The notes under the pieces are model-generated. The model searched no databases. It was not told the DNA's origin and saw nothing but the letters and a program-made list of their open reading frames with translations. From Megalobrama amblycephala (Eukaryota > Chordata > Actinopteri > Cypriniformes > Xenocyprididae): a stretch of 64,000 nucleotides of DNA. Both the position numbers and the translations under genes were made by a program. Where the stretch lies: the NCBI RefSeq assembly GCF_018812025.1, contig NC_063061.1:7057796-7121795 (forward strand), read 5' to 3'. Below, in pieces: positions 23,123-35,708 of the stretch (positions are counted from its first letter, which is position 1; every line of letters starts with the position of its first letter).

Positions 23123-23482
23123 CTATGAATGAAGAGACAGCCACTTTCACACATTGTTAAATTGCAGTGGCCTTCTGTGTTTTATACATATGGCTAGCAT
23201 TCACACACCACCACTAGAACGCCATTAAAAAACAATCGGATGTCATTCACTTTAACCCAATGTGCCTCTGTAAAGTTTAAAAAAAAAAAATAAATAGCAT
23301 AGCAAAAATATTTCTTTAGGATGACACACTTGTCCTAGGGGTTAAAACTAACAGATTATTTAAAATTACAGTTTAAGAACTTTACGACAGGCTCAAATTC
23401 TATGACAGCAGATTTTTTATGTAAAATCCTCCAAACATTGCAAGTGCTTGTTCACACATAACCATAATACAGCACTATATCA

Positions 23483-23851
<369 letters not shown>

Positions 23852-24479
23852 TTACTGGGAGCAAAGGTGTTTGTTCATATGTGTAGTGTACGCAAGTTTT
23901 CCAGTTCATGCCTTTGCCGATGGATCAGGCCTGTCAAATACAAAGTCTAAGAGCCCGTCCACACAGAGACACATTTAGATGTATATATAAATTTTTTTTA
24001 TCATATCGGATATGATCAAACGGATCCAGCATTTTAGGAGCCTGATACTGCTTTTTTTTTTTTAAACCGGGTCCCAGTGGATAAATCTGAAAATGACACC
24101 CTTGTATTTTCGTGTGTACAGCCATCTGTATATTTTGTGAAACGATGATGTCATCACCCAACGTCTCAACCCTAGTCTTGCTGCAGAAGCTACTGAGCCT
24201 ATTAGATTTACTAAAGTAAAGCTTTATTTCTCAGCTTTATTACAGTTTGTATACAGTGCACAAGGTTTATGCGCATGCTCCATATCTTATTCTCCTTTTT
24301 TAGTGTATCTCTATGGCAGAATTACAGAGCCACATACTGATATGGCATGTATACTACATCGTTTTGAGTCGGTTTCAGTGGGTTCGTGTGTACGCAGATA
24401 TTTCTTGAAATGAGGAAAAAAAAAAAAAAAAGATCGGATACGGAAAGCTCTGGCTTCGTGTGGATGTGACCTAAATAAT

Positions 24480-24640
24480 TTTATGCCTTTCCCATGAAAT
24501 TTGCAGCTACTTTTTTTTTTTTTTTTTTTCAATTTTTTTTTGTCATTATCCATCCATTAATCATCCATCAATCAATTTACATCCATTTATCACTCCATTC
24601 ATTTTTCATCAATCAATTAGTCCTGCATTCATCACCAGAG
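24480..24640. repeat. Poly-T and ATCC/ATCA-rich low-complexity tract in a prrg3 intron
   Basis: Two T runs at about 24511-24540 are followed by imperfect CATCCATT/ATCAATCA repeats to about 24630. This is intronic low-complexity sequence. Confidence 0.6.
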
Positions 24641-24999
24641 AGAAGTCTGCCGTTTTTACCAGTAGATACAGTTATGACATTTTAATTAAACATTATGAGG
24701 TCAAAACATCTTTAAAAAAAAAAAGAAAGAAAAATATGCACAGATTAATTGTTCACTATACAATATCATCAATAACATGTATCCAGCAAACAGAATTTTC
24801 ATTACATGGCGACTTTAAAAAAAATCTATTACCTAAAATAATATGCATTAATATGTATGGGTCATTTCAATGCTGAAATGAGTACAGCAAGGCTTCAGAG
24901 GAACTTAAAGAGCTTTGACACATCTTTTATATCAAGGTTTAATGTCATTTAACAATGCATGTCAAGAACTGCATTTTCTGATTTTGCTGAGTTAGATGT

Positions 25000-25245
25000 G
25001 TTCCTGGGTCAACATATTTTGTTGATCCTGGAACAACATTTATGTCCAAAAACTTAAAGACATATCTGTACCCCATACCTAACCCTACCCATAAGTTACC
25101 CCTAAAATCAGAGGAAAATGGTAGGTGAATAACACTAATGTAGAAGCACCAAACCCTGGTTGTCGGCCTAAACTTGACATAAACTGTAAACTTGTCCCAT
25201 AAATCTGATTGGTTGATTGGAATGTTGTTCCAGGAACATGTTGCA
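25000..25245. repeat. MITE-like repeat in the first prrg3 intron
   Basis: A short inverted pair, TCCTGGAACAACATT near 25028 and AATGTTGTTCCAGGA near 25220, brackets a core containing CCATACCTAACCCTACCC, a motif common in dispersed fish elements. I could not define TSDs. Confidence 0.5.
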
Positions 25246-25796
25246 CTTGGTGAAATCAGTTTCTGCTCAAGGACTACTGGGCTATTTTTAGATCAGACCA
25301 ATCTAAAAGGACCTTATCAGTGTTTTAAGATTAAGTTGCTGAAAATCTGGTCCTTACCTGCTGCCATACTACCACAAGAGAACTCAATCTGAAGTATTTT
25401 GACCTGGGCAAAAGAAAAGATGCATTTAAAGCATTGAAAAAAGTTCTCTTATGTTCAAACCTGTTGTTATTCATCATAATTGTGGCACTGGCTTTGCTCA
25501 CAATATTCTAAAATATCACATAAGCAGAAGACTGCTATCTGCAAGCCGATATCTTACTAATATAAAAGCTCTTGCATGTCTAAAGATATGCTGATGGAGG
25601 AGGGAGAAGGGCGGGGGAGGAGGTTCCCATAGTAACGGAGCGGGTAGATAGAGAGATGCGCGAGCTAAATTTATATCACTCGTGCTCTAGCTCACTCCTT
25701 AACGAATTAATTTAATTCACGAGTTACTATCGCTTTATCACATACGATAAATTTCAGCCCAACGTAACTTCATGTTTAATAATGTCTTGAAGTTGC

Positions 25797-25831
25797 ATCA
25801 AAATAAATAAATAAATAAATAAATAAATAAC
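25797..25831. repeat. (AAAT)n microsatellite
   Basis: About eight AAAT units within the prrg3 intron. Confidence 0.85.
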
Positions 25832-26212
25832 GGAGATAACAAGACCAAGAGAAATAAATAAGACATGCAAAGCATACTTGAAATGCTATATGCGAAATAG
25901 ATTTTCTTCTATTTATAAGTGCAATAGTTTTAAAAAAAAATATTGATAAAACAGTTCACTGTAATTACATTTCCTGAAGCCGTTCTTAAAAGCAAATAGC
26001 TTTCTTAAAAGCAAATAAAATATTAATAAGAGACATATTCAGTTTGACTATAACAGCTGACTATGGTCCTTAGAAGGGCTCTCTGTGTATAAAAGCGGTA
26101 TATTTATAAACGCAGCGACATTTTTAGTTGTCATGGAACAAAAGAAAATAACGTGTACATTTGTAAACTCAGAGGGAGACGCAAAAGAATAAAAAAAGCC
26201 TACAAAGCCTAC

Positions 26213-26246
26213 CTTCCAGGCTGTTGCAATTGCTAGTCCATTTCAT
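26213..26246 (-). CDS. prrg3: Candidate first coding exon of prrg3
   Basis: On the minus strand an ATG at 26246 opens 11 codons and one extra base before the donor GGAAG|GTAGGC. That phase is exactly what the Gla exon needs (it begins with the last two bases of a codon), so the join is in frame and creates an Ala before FLDGKD. The encoded start is short and has only a weak signal character. Mammalian PRRG3 also has a very short amino-terminal segment before this position. The exon could instead be 5' untranslated with the start elsewhere, since the phase would fit by chance about one time in three. Confidence 0.5.
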
Positions 26247-27181
26247 CCCTGTTTCCAACGAGGGAGCACCCACATGAGTCATGGATGCCCTTTGATTGAT
26301 GTGCGGATTGGCCAGTAGGAGTCACGGATTCCCCCTGATTGTCCAATGAAATTCCACTGTTGATTTCATACATCTTGAAGTCATACATCTTGGGGAATGG
26401 GGAAAATAAACTGGGTAGTGTAGTCTGTCTGTGCACACGTATACAGTTCTCAGAAATAGTTTCAAGAAACCGTTGCGTATTGTTGCCCAGACATTGTTTT
26501 ATTCTTATCGTTGTGGACGCGGAGTGCAAACAAGTGATATTTTAATTAGAGAAAGAGCGTGATGTCGGAATAGAGTCAGGGGTCCCTGTCTATGCCACGC
26601 CTTGCATTAAAAGACAGCATTACCCATAAGGCTGAACGGCTATCTTAGCCGCATGTGATGGAGCTGTGAATGATAGTCAAAACTATGGTTTGACTATCCA
26701 TAAATAGATTTTTGATAGTTACAATTGTATTTCGACGAGTCATAATTATAATATGTTTTGACTATAGTCTAAATAGGCTACTATTTAAGATATATGTAAC
26801 GTCATAGATATCTTCAACTGACATGCCACGCATAAGCAAACGTAATTAGAGATATCTAATTTATATTACTAGTCAAATTTATATTTTCAGTTTTTCAATA
26901 ACGGAAGAATATGTAAAAGTATGGTATTTGGGGTAAAAAGCGCACCTGCTGTTGGCGCAAAAGGCACAATAATTAACATGATAATGAATAGCTGGCTGAC
27001 TTTTCCATTTTTTGTATCCATCTTAGAGATAATACCCATATTTATAATGAAAATCATATTTAAAAAAAAATAAATATTAATCATATAATAAAATATAATT
27101 TATTGTTGCTACTGTAAATCTGTATTAAATATTATGGGATCTACTTCAATGCTTTCAGAGTCTTTACTTTTTAAAATAACC
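26247..27181. other. Presumed prrg3 5' flank, AT-rich
   Basis: This lies upstream of the candidate first exon on the minus strand. The part to about 26650 is less AT-rich and could hold the promoter, but I see no clear TATA box or CpG island. The rest has no recognisable feature. Confidence 0.35.
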
Positions 27182-28493
27182 TTGACAGTAGTTCCCCCTC
27201 ACGGAAGGTGCATTCTCGTGCCGCAAAAGACTACTAGGGAGGATGGGAGAGGCTCCTGGAGGATGTGAAGCTGGAGAACAACAAAACTAAAAGAAATAAT
27301 AGTCCAGAGTGGAGCCGATGGCGGGAGGAGCCATGGTGTAGTAGACCTGGGGTGCACAGACGGAACCGGGTGGATGACTGACTGAGGTGGAGATGGTGAG
27401 AAAAGGAACCAGGGTGGAGCCAACCAGCCAAAGAGCTAGGATGATGCCGAAGTTCCGGATGGTCAAGGTGGAGCTGAGGCATGGCATGGGCTTGGCAGAC
27501 CAGGGTGGTGTGACGGAGCGAGCAAGGACAATGGCTGAACTGGAGGGAAGGAGGAGCCCAGCAAAGCCAGAGGGGTGGAGGATCGAGGCAAAGCCACTGA
27601 CCTGGAAGTCTGAGGCTGAGAGAGCGATGATAGACCGAAGTGATGTCAGAAGGATGAGGGAGTTCGGCGAAGCCTGAGGAATGGTTGAAGGGTGGAGGTG
27701 GAGCCGGTGCCTGATGGCTAGAGGTGGAGACATGGGATCCTCTGATCGCGAGCAAGCTGGGGTCTGGAAGACTTAAAGTGGATAAGCAGCACATGATGGA
27801 GCCAACTGAGAAAGCACTGAGGGGCTTTACCTCAGTGGCGGGTGTGTGGGCAGAGCTCCACTCCATCCCCACAAACTCCACTAACATGCCTTCAACAACG
27901 GTTGTAACTGCTGGTTCACACACCTTGACTGATTCGAGCTCTGGGATGACATCAACCTCTGATGTTCTGTCTCAATATTCCTGGAGGGCTCAGCTTGCTG
28001 CTCCGACGTGGACATGGCTGGTGGCTGGCTGGGTTCTAGTTTGAAGGTTGTGAAAAGGAGTCATCCGTGCTGGAGCGTCCAAAACAAATATTCCAAGTAT
28101 GGTCTCTGTTCTGGGCGGAAGAGGAAATCGATTAAAGTTGTATCCATGTTGAAATATACTCTTCTTTGTTGGTTCCATGTTCTGTCACAGGTGGCTGTAG
28201 TTAAATAGCACATGAAGACAAATAGATCAAAAAGAAACAGGTTTTAATAGAATAATCCACAGATGACGACAGGAGTACCACAGCCACATTACATAGATGA
28301 CACGGAAACGCATGCAGAACTGAGTAAACTGAGGGCTTAAGTACACACAGACATCGTTAACATAACACACAACACCTGGGTAACTTAATTACTGACTATG
28401 GCAAAAGACGAGGCAAGGAGGATCTGGCAAAGGGAAAAAAATGAGGACTAAACCAAAACTCAAAAGTAAACTAGACAGTGCATAACCTTGACA
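27182..28493 (-). mobile_element. LTR retrotransposon remnant (probably Gypsy-like)
   Basis: On the minus strand TGTCAAGGTTAT starts at 28493 and recurs at 27187, where it is preceded by a purine tract (GAGGGGGAACTAC). This is what is expected of a 5' LTR start and a 3' LTR start with its polypurine tract. The second LTR stops after about a dozen bases. The interior (27190-28183) has a long open, Pro/Ser/His-rich minus frame (27234-27923) without recognisable pol motifs and is probably the 3' coding or spacer part of a deleted element. Confidence 0.5.
28183..28493 (-). repeat. Putative 311-bp LTR
   Basis: The minus strand reads TGTCAAGGTTATGC...CCACCTGTGACA, with TG...CA ends and an ATTAAA in the expected distal half. 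The TACTTAAGCCCTCAGTT stretch resembles the TATA region of fish Gypsy LTRs. Confidence 0.5.
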
Positions 28494-29357
28494 ATAGGCC
28501 TATTTTAATGACAGTATATTTATTGAACAAGAATGAATTCTTTTATTTATCAAAATAAACAGAAAATAGTAAAAACGTTGCTAAAGTGATTCTTTTGAAC
28601 AAGTATTAACCTAGACATTATTAAAAACATATTATTTTAGCTAAAGTATTTGTATGAATACTGCTTGTGCCTTTTACCCCATGCTGGGGAACTTTTAACC
28701 CTGTGTGTGGGGTTAAAATCCCCCTCACCACCTCATACATTTATAAGATTTTTAAACAAAGTTAACCACTTTTATGATTTATTTTTCACACAAAGTCTGT
28801 TGCTCCATCAATGTTCAATGCAAACATATATATTATTCCTGTAATCATACACTTTGAGAGTAGTGAAAAGCACATTTTTCCTTAAGGTGTGCATTTAGCC
28901 CCGTTGTACCCTACCTGTTCCATGTCGAATCTGCTGTTGTGTGACATGAGACTAAATTTACTCAGCTCCTCCCCTACACCAGAGTGCTTAGTGCTAACTG
29001 CTAACAACAGTAGTATGCTTTTGTTGTCATGGAGAGCAAGGATGGATGAATTACTTAAGGAATTATTAAATAAATCTGGATGTATTCATGGTAAAAGGTC
29101 TCCAACATGCATGTTTGTAGCGCTGCGATTTTAATTGAATCATTTTGCAAAATGGACTAACTGCAGTATAATGTTTAATAAAGAAAGAAAACCACAAACT
29201 GCTTATCTGATTTTATTTATTATATATTTTGAAAAGACAAAAGTGAAGAACAACGGAATAATACACCAAAAACATGAAATAGCACAAATAAAAGCTTCAG
29301 AATCAAGGCAGACCCAGTCAAAAAAAGATGAAGGCTGATTTTTTTATAAAGATTACA
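28494..29357. other. AT-rich interval without a gene
   Basis: No coding region or repeat boundary that I can support. Confidence 0.4.
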
Positions 29358-30890
29358 GGTTACAGTTTTTTACGATTGATTACACACAAAAATTAAAAAT
29401 AACAGTTACTGAAATCTTACACTCAAGGAGCAAAACCTTAGCCCAGATTTGCACAACTATAAGCACATTCTCAGCCTCACACTTTTTGCAAACCACTACA
29501 CACATTGTTTTGCACAACACTAAACACACTTCTTTACATTAGACACGGAAATCTAATATAATGTAATTTCTTTGCCATTTCAAGACACTGCTGTCCAAAA
29601 TAACACACCTATAAACTAACTGATCAAACATGGCCATCAGGTGTGCAGACACTTAGGTGCTTAACTGTAAACTCAATAATCAGGTGCAAATAATATAAAA
29701 AGGCAAAAGGTGAGTTTATGTGTCTTCAACAAAATGGAAGGCAATGTTGCAGTAAGAGGGAGAGAGAGAAACATAATTTTTAATCATTTTGAATGTCCCG
29801 GGCCAACACGGTGTTAACATCACAATATAAGTTGCAATCGCACAGAATGGGGTCCTCCACCAGCATGCCAACTTAGGCCCTTACAACACGGCCCGCATAT
29901 TCACATTGCACAAAATCGTCATAGCAGGAGACCAAATGGATGCAGAGCAGATGAGATACATTGTCATATGGGATAATGTAAATTTCCATCTGCTCTGGTC
30001 CAAAACTGGTATCATTAGCGTCCACAATTTTCACTCCAATACCTCCCACCATACAGTCCCTTCCTTAAACCCATTGAAGAGGGTTTTTTTTTTTTTTTTT
30101 TTTGGCATGGAAGTTTTACCTCCAGCTCTATGTCAGAATTTCCCTCATTCAAACCATGAAGAAGGCCTGACCTAACTGATGCAGGGTCTGTGCAAGGATG
30201 GATTCGCCTTTCAAGAAGATTCTTTCCTCGCTGTCTTGCATGAGAGGACATGATGTGGATGCTATGGCCAGATCCAGCTAGGCCAAGAGATGATGCTTAA
30301 GTGTTTTTTATATATATATATATTATTATTATTATTTTTTTTATTTTTTTTTCATTTAAAATCATGCTTTTGTTTTGTCTCTACAAATGTTTTTGTTCAT
30401 GTACTATATTGTATTTAGAATATGTTCTGATTTCCAGTGCAAAATGTAACCTTTGGAAAGGTATGGATGTATTGAATGGTTTTACAATGTGGTCAGAAAT
30501 AAATATTTTCATCAATGTGCAGTACAGGTCTTGTGTTTTTTTTATTTATTTTTTGTCAATATATTCATGTACTTTAACAATATCTCTGAAAAAATCTAGT
30601 CTATATCATTAGAAAAGTATAAAAGTTGTTTAAGATTGGGCACAGCAGTGTGTAAATGAATCAAACAGAATCAGAATGTATGAACCACGTGTGTTCTATA
30701 CGGTGTCAAAGTTGGGTTTTGTTAAATGAATGTAAAGTTTTCAATGAAGTGTTTCATTTTGCAAAATAACTGAGGTGTTCTGCTACTTGTGTGTATGGAT
30801 CTGTGAATTGTGTGTAGTGTTTTGACAAAATGAGCCTTGTTTTTAAAATTGTGCTTAAGCAATCATAAAAAACTGTAATAAAAGTTTATT
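29358..30890 (+). mobile_element. IS630/Tc1-type DNA transposon, degraded (copy A)
   Basis: The left end (TTACAGTTTTTTACGATTG) and the right end near 30870 (AATCATAAAAAACTGTAAT) are inverted. The sequences inside the ends contain many ACACATT/AACAC motifs. A transposase remnant lies between them, and the total of about 1.5 kb fits a small mariner-like element with internal loss. Confidence 0.7.
29734..30300 (+). pseudogene. IS630-type transposase pseudogene
   Basis: The frame opens at an ATG (29734), decays within about 30 codons, and resumes in shifting frames with IWDNVNFH, PYSPFLKPIEE and AGSVQGWIR-type motifs. These correspond to the second and third acidic motifs of the DDE superfamily. 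A run of about 20 T (30082-30103) replaces the Phe/Trp-rich stretch after the Glu motif. Several stops and frameshifts exclude activity. Confidence 0.65.
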
Positions 30891-31271
30891 CAGTTTATTA
30901 CAGTTTTTCACAATTGCTAAGACACTAAACTCCATTCTCTAAACCAAATTCTCAATAGCCTAAACCCATTTGTTGAACAAATCACTCTTTCTGCAAAACC
31001 TTAAACAAGTTTAGGCAGTTAGACACTGTTTACAAATCTCATGAACTCTTTTGGCAAAACTCTAAACACATTCTCACTCACTAAAACACATTTCGCACTG
31101 TGATGCACTTTTGTTGCAAAACGGTAAACACAAACCGATTGAGGAGGTTTTTTTTTTTTTGGCATGGAAGGTTTACAGTCTCCAGCCTTATGTCAGGATA
31201 TGCCTCATTCAAGCAATGTAGAAGGCCTGACCTAATTGATGCAGGGTCTGTGCAAGGATGGATTCGCCATT
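30891..31271 (+). mobile_element. Same transposon family, deleted fragment (copy B)
   Basis: A new left end (TTACAGTTTTTCACAATTG, about 30897) is followed by terminal sequence and then directly by the transposase tail (GGCATGGAAGGTTTACAGTC to GGATTCGCC). A T-run lies at the same place as in copy A. It ends abruptly where copy C begins in the opposite direction. Confidence 0.6.
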
Positions 31272-31932
31272 TACAGTTTTTTACGATTGCTTAAGCGCAA
31301 TTTTAAAAAGGCTCATTTTGTCAAAACACTATACACAATTCACAGATCCACAATTCACAGATCCACACACTCAAGTAGCAGAACGCCTCAGTTCTTTTGC
31401 AAAATGAAACACTTAATTCAAAACTTTACATTAATTTAACAAAACCCAACTTTGACACCATATGGAACACACATGGTTCATACATTCTGATTCTGTTTGA
31501 TTCACTTACACACCGCTGTGCTCAGTCTTAAACACTTGTAAATTTCATACTTTTCTAATGGTTAGTCTGGGTTTGATTTTTTTTGATTTGTGGAGACAAA
31601 ACAAAAGCATGATTTTAAATGAAAAAAAGAGAAAAAACACCAAAGCATCATCTCTTGGCCTAGCTGGATCTGGCCATACACTTCATCCACATCACAGGGA
31701 TGCACTCTCACGCAAGACAGCGAGGGAAGAATCTTCTTGAATGGCGAATCCATCCTTGCACCACATCAATTAGGTCAGGCCTTCTCCATGGCTTGAATGA
31801 GGCATATCTGGAGATTGTAAACCTTCCATGCCAAAAAAAAAACCTCCTCAATGGGTTTAAGGAAGGGACAGTATGGTGGGATGTATTGGAGTGAAAATTG
31901 TGAATGCTAATGAAACCAGTTTTGGACCAGAG
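31272..31932 (-). mobile_element. Same transposon family, inverted fragment (copy C)
   Basis: Read on the minus strand, this contains the transposase tail (31650-31890; the homopolymer appears as an A-run at about 31831 on the plus strand) followed by the right end at 31272 (TTACAGTTTTTTACGATTGC on plus). The stretch 31272-31560 is the reverse complement of 30610-30890, so copies A and C form a large inverted repeat around copy B. The right limit abuts the Gypsy LTR. Confidence 0.6.
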
Positions 31933-32456
31933 TGTTACGGTGCTGTGCTGTATAGACGAGGCGAGTATGGAAATCCATAATGATACAGGCTTTATTAATA
32001 ATCAAGGAGCAGAATGACAACATAGCACACATAAACTAACAATAAGAACAGACAGGGAGTGCTAAGAGTGAGTCCAAATTAAAGGGGGTGCTGACGAGGA
32101 CAACAGGTGCTGGGAATCCGGGGAGATGGTGGGAAGACTGATGAGGGAAGTGCAGACATGTGTGCAGAACAGGAGGACGCTGGGAACTGGAGTCCGGGAA
32201 AGCGTGATTGTAACGGGGGTGGGGGGGTGGGCGCCCTGAAGACCTACAGGAAGGTGCAGGGGGTGCAGACGGGTGCGGAGGTCTCCAGGGCGGTTCTAGG
32301 ACCTCGGCCCGTCACGGTGGGTCAGGAGTCTCAGGCAGCCCTGATGGGTCAGGGGCCGTGGGCAGCCATGGCGGGTCAGGAGTCTCAGGCAGCCATGGCG
32401 GGTCTGGAGCCCCACCCACATGTGTGTCCCCAACATGTCTCCCACCCACGGGTACA
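31933..32456 (-). repeat. Putative Gypsy LTR
   Basis: The minus strand starts TGTACCCGTGGG after a G-rich purine tract and ends CAGCACCGTAACA. An AATAAA lies on the minus strand at about 31990-31997. The boundaries are inferred from TG...CA ends, not from a second LTR. Confidence 0.5.
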
Positions 32457-32515
32457 TAGCCCCCCCAAAAAAATTTTTTTGAGAGACTTAGGGGAGGCTG
32501 GGAGGGCTTGTGGCA

Positions 32516-33045
32516 TGTCGTGGGCTTGTGGACTGCTGGAGCGGGCTTGTGGACTGCTGGAGCGGGCTTGTGGACTGCTGGAGCGGGCTTGTGGACTGCT
32601 GGAGCGGGCTTGGGAACACTTGGAACAGACTCGCGGGCGGGCAGCGAGGGCTGGAGCGGGCTCGGCCAGGGCTGGAGCGGGCTCGGCCAGGGCTGGAGCG
32701 GGCTCGGCCAGGGCTGGAGCGGGCTCGGCCAGGGCTGGAGCGGGCTCGGCCAGGGCTGGAGCGGGCTCGTTGAAGCATGGAGCGGGCTCGTTGAAGCATG
32801 GAGCGGGCTCGTTGAAACAGGGAGCAAGGTCGAGGGGACTGGGAGCTGGTTCAGCCCAAAAGTCTATTAGACAGTCCTCCTTATCTATGACTGGTGCCTT
32901 GGACTGCTCGGCAGCAGAAAACTCAGGAGACTGGGGCTGCACGGAGGCAGAAAACTCAGGAGACTGGGGCTGCACGGAGGCAGAAAACTCAGGAGACTGG
33001 GGCTGCACGGAGGCAGAAAACTCAGGAGACTGGGGCTGCACGGCC
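32516..33045 (-). repeat. Four coding minisatellites in a Gypsy tail
   Basis: Four adjacent tandem arrays keep one minus-strand frame open (32385-33107): four 33-bp units (peptide [11 protein letters not shown], 32925-33045), three 21-bp units (EPAPCFN, 32760-32822), six 21-bp units (EPAPALA, 32640-32765) and four 21-bp units (RSSSPQA, 32520-32610). All unit lengths are multiples of three. The plus-strand frame of 377 codons over the same bases is a by-product of this periodicity. Confidence 0.8.
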
Positions 33046-33109
33046 TTTCTCTTTCTCCTCTTCGGCTGTCTGGGCCCAGCGGAGGATATTTCTTCGGAAG
33101 GGGCCAATG

Positions 33110-33900
33110 AACCTGGGACTCAGTTTCCTACAGGGCAGGCGCATCCTGATGTCTCTTGTAGACAGCCAAACCTTCTGTCCAGGCTGGTAGTTGGGTGCTT
33201 CAGAACGTCGAAAGTCAGCTGCCATTTTGCACCTGCGTAGGGCCCATTGGAGCTGGAGATGTGCTGAGTCCCAGACCCTCTCGCTCTCCCGGAACCAGTA
33301 ATCGATTGCTGGAACGTCCGATGGTTCCCCCGTCCAGGGAAACAGTGGGGGTTGATAGCCAAGTATGCACTGAAATGGAGTGAATCCAGTGGTTGACTGA
33401 CGAAGCACGTTCTAGGCGTACTCGGCCCAACCCAGGAACTGGTTCCAGGAGTCCTGGTGGCCGTGACAGAAGGTACGTAGGAAACGGCCGATTTCCTGTA
33501 TCTTCCTCTCTGTCTGCCCGTTCGTTTGGGGATGGTAGCCGGAGGAAAGGCTTACGGTCACACCTAGGAGCTTGAAGAATGCTTTCCAGACTCTTGAGAT
33601 GAACTGTGGTCTTCTGTCAGATACAATATCTTCAGGAGGCCCATAGTATCTGAAAACACAGTTAAACATTAGTTCAGCAGTTTCCATAGCAGTGGGCAGT
33701 CCTTGTAGGGGAATTAGATGACACGATTTCGAGAATCGGTCCACAACCACCAGAATACATGTGCAGCTGTCTGAGGCGGGAAGATCCGTAATGAAGTCGA
33801 CTCTTAGGTGTGAATAGGGGTGACTTGGAACGGGCAGAGGTTGTAGTTTCCAGGAGGGAAGATGGCGTGGACTCTTGGAAATGGCACATTTATTATACAC
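33110..33900 (-). pseudogene. Gypsy integrase pseudogene
   Basis: The integrase would insert element cDNA into the host genome. The core motifs are VDFITDLP (first Asp), IVSDRRPQF (second Asp; most relatives have Gly where the second Arg stands) and [17 protein letters not shown] (Glu). A TAG near 33414 separates the core from the carboxy-terminal part ([17 protein letters not shown] and [10 protein letters not shown]). Sequence after SPRFIGPF leaves the usual family pattern and runs into the repetitive tail in another frame. Confidence 0.8.
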
Positions 33901-35076
33901 ATATTGTTATCCAATTTGTTTGGCCTTAAAATGTCTTAAAATGCACATATGTACACAAAGGAAATCTACATTTTCTCGGGGGAGCATGCCCCCATACCCC
34001 CCTAGCAAACTACATTTTCTGATCTCGGTAATTATGAAACCCTGCGTATGGCCGGCTTATATTCTAATAAAGTCTGAGGTAAACATGTATTTCTAGAAAT
34101 GTGCACTTTTGGACTAAAGGTTTGTATGTGTATGCATCGTGACCAAAAATAAATGGGACCAAACGTGATTGAATGTAAAGGTTTGTGTCTCGTTATTCTA
34201 TTAATAACTACCGATTGATTTTGCATTTCTATCAGAAATTAAGAATTATTAGTGTCATTTTAAATAGTGGTGCATTTATCTAAGCTATCTAATAATTCAA
34301 ATCCCAAGGTTAAATCAAAGATTTTTTGTAAAAATGTTTCTGTAACAGCTGCCAAAAATAGTATATAGCGCCACTGGTTTTTAACAAATTTTCCAAAAAA
34401 GAAACTTTTCAAAACATATCCCCCTCTTTTTTTTTTTTTCCCCCCCACAAATCGCACCCTGCGTACACCCATTGTGCATCCTAATGAATACAGAAAGGCA
34501 TGTTTCAACATCCTGCCTCCTTCTGTTTCACAGGTTAAAGGTTCTATAAATTTTTCAAAAATTTTGGTGCCTTGAGGCAGAAATAGATTCATGAATTTGT
34601 TTGTCATTCTTGGTTGACATGGCAAGTCAGATTGTAAAGAATTGTTCAGCTCTTAGGTGCTAATTAATACCCGGTGGCAACCACCAAATATTGTTCGATC
34701 AGAACAGTTGACTTAAGTGTTGTCCGTTTAGGAGGAGCTAGATGCACACACCACTCATTGCAAACTTGAACTTTAAGTGTGTCTTTAAGTGTGGGTCTAG
34801 AAAGAGAAACAACGATAAAGTATAAATATATACACTGATAAAACATCAACATGCAAATGAATATCCACATTTGTTATGACATTAACACTGAAAATACGTC
34901 TGTACAGAGATCGTATAAAAAGATTGGCTAGAGATTATCTTACAGACACATGTGCTTGGCAGACGCAATAAACGCCTTTAAAGACAAAATCGCGATCAAA
35001 TGTAAACAGTATAAAGAACAAACTTACTCTTTGATGCACGCACACATGCAGAACGGCATTATCATCACCGTTAGGT
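33901..35076. other. Interval without recognisable gene
   Basis: AT-rich, with a T12-C7 run at about 34429-34447. No coding region supported. Confidence 0.4.
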
Positions 35077-35708
35077 TGTAACGATTGGCCCAATAGGTCG
35101 ATTTTACATTAATTAAAACTGGGGTCAGATTATACTGTGTGAGCTTTTGGAGTGTTTAAAAAGATGAGACAGACAACAGAAGTGAATAAATAAGGTGTAT
35201 TTACAATATTCACAAGGAACTTAAAACACCACAATAAAACTAGAGAAACTTAGGCCGTTTAAAAGCAGGGAGTCCATTTGCACCATACCCTAAAACAGTC
35301 CTTAAGAGTCCTAGTAACGTGCTGAAAGTCCCAATGTGAAAGTGTCCACCAGTGTATATACAAAGTCCACGGAAAGTGATAATCCAATGAAGAGTGATGT
35401 GATTTGCTGGAAAGGCAAGTCCATAAAATGTAACTCCACAGTCCAGCTACACATGATCACGTTCGTAATGAGAGTTGATTGTTTGCCATGCTGCCTCCTT
35501 TATACTGGCTTACTTCCTTATTCCTGTCATGTGATCAGTCACATGACAGGCAGACCCAGACTCATTTAAAGACATACACACATTAAAATAAGAAAGAGGA
35601 ATAAAATGGCTAAGACAACATGTAACCCAATTAAAACTCAAATATACATAAAACCATCATGTTATATATATTGAGCGGATAAAATGTGTCTTATGTGACA
35701 GTGTCACA
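35077..35708. mobile_element. Solo LTR, 632 bp, TSD AGGT
   Basis: The segment begins TGTAACGATTGGCC and ends GACAGTGTCACA, with direct repeats AGGT at 35073-35076 and 35709-35712. AATAAA occurs at about 35190 and 35235. The orientation is uncertain because the TATA and polyadenylation candidates do not agree. No related internal sequence adjoins it. Confidence 0.65.

Larger units (their letters stand above)
31933..33900 (-). mobile_element. Gypsy (Ty3-type) retrotransposon, 3' part
   Basis: On the minus strand the order is integrase (33900 to about 33100), a proline-rich repetitive coding tail (33107-32480), a purine tract near 32460-32475 and an LTR (32456-31933). Gag, protease, RT and the 5' LTR are missing, so this is a 5'-truncated or rearranged copy. 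Confidence 0.75.

Noticed and set aside
27234..27923. 229-codon minus frame as a real host gene
   Set aside because: Low-complexity Pro/Ser/His-rich translation, no domain, and it lies between LTR-like boundaries.
32516..33045. CRISPR-like regular repeats
   Set aside because: Units are contiguous with no spacers, are protein-coding on the minus strand, and lie in a eukaryotic retrotransposon.
32107..33240. Long plus-strand frame of 377 codons
   Set aside because: It is the antisense of the Gypsy minisatellite tail; repeats with unit lengths divisible by three keep several frames open. Its translation is low-complexity.
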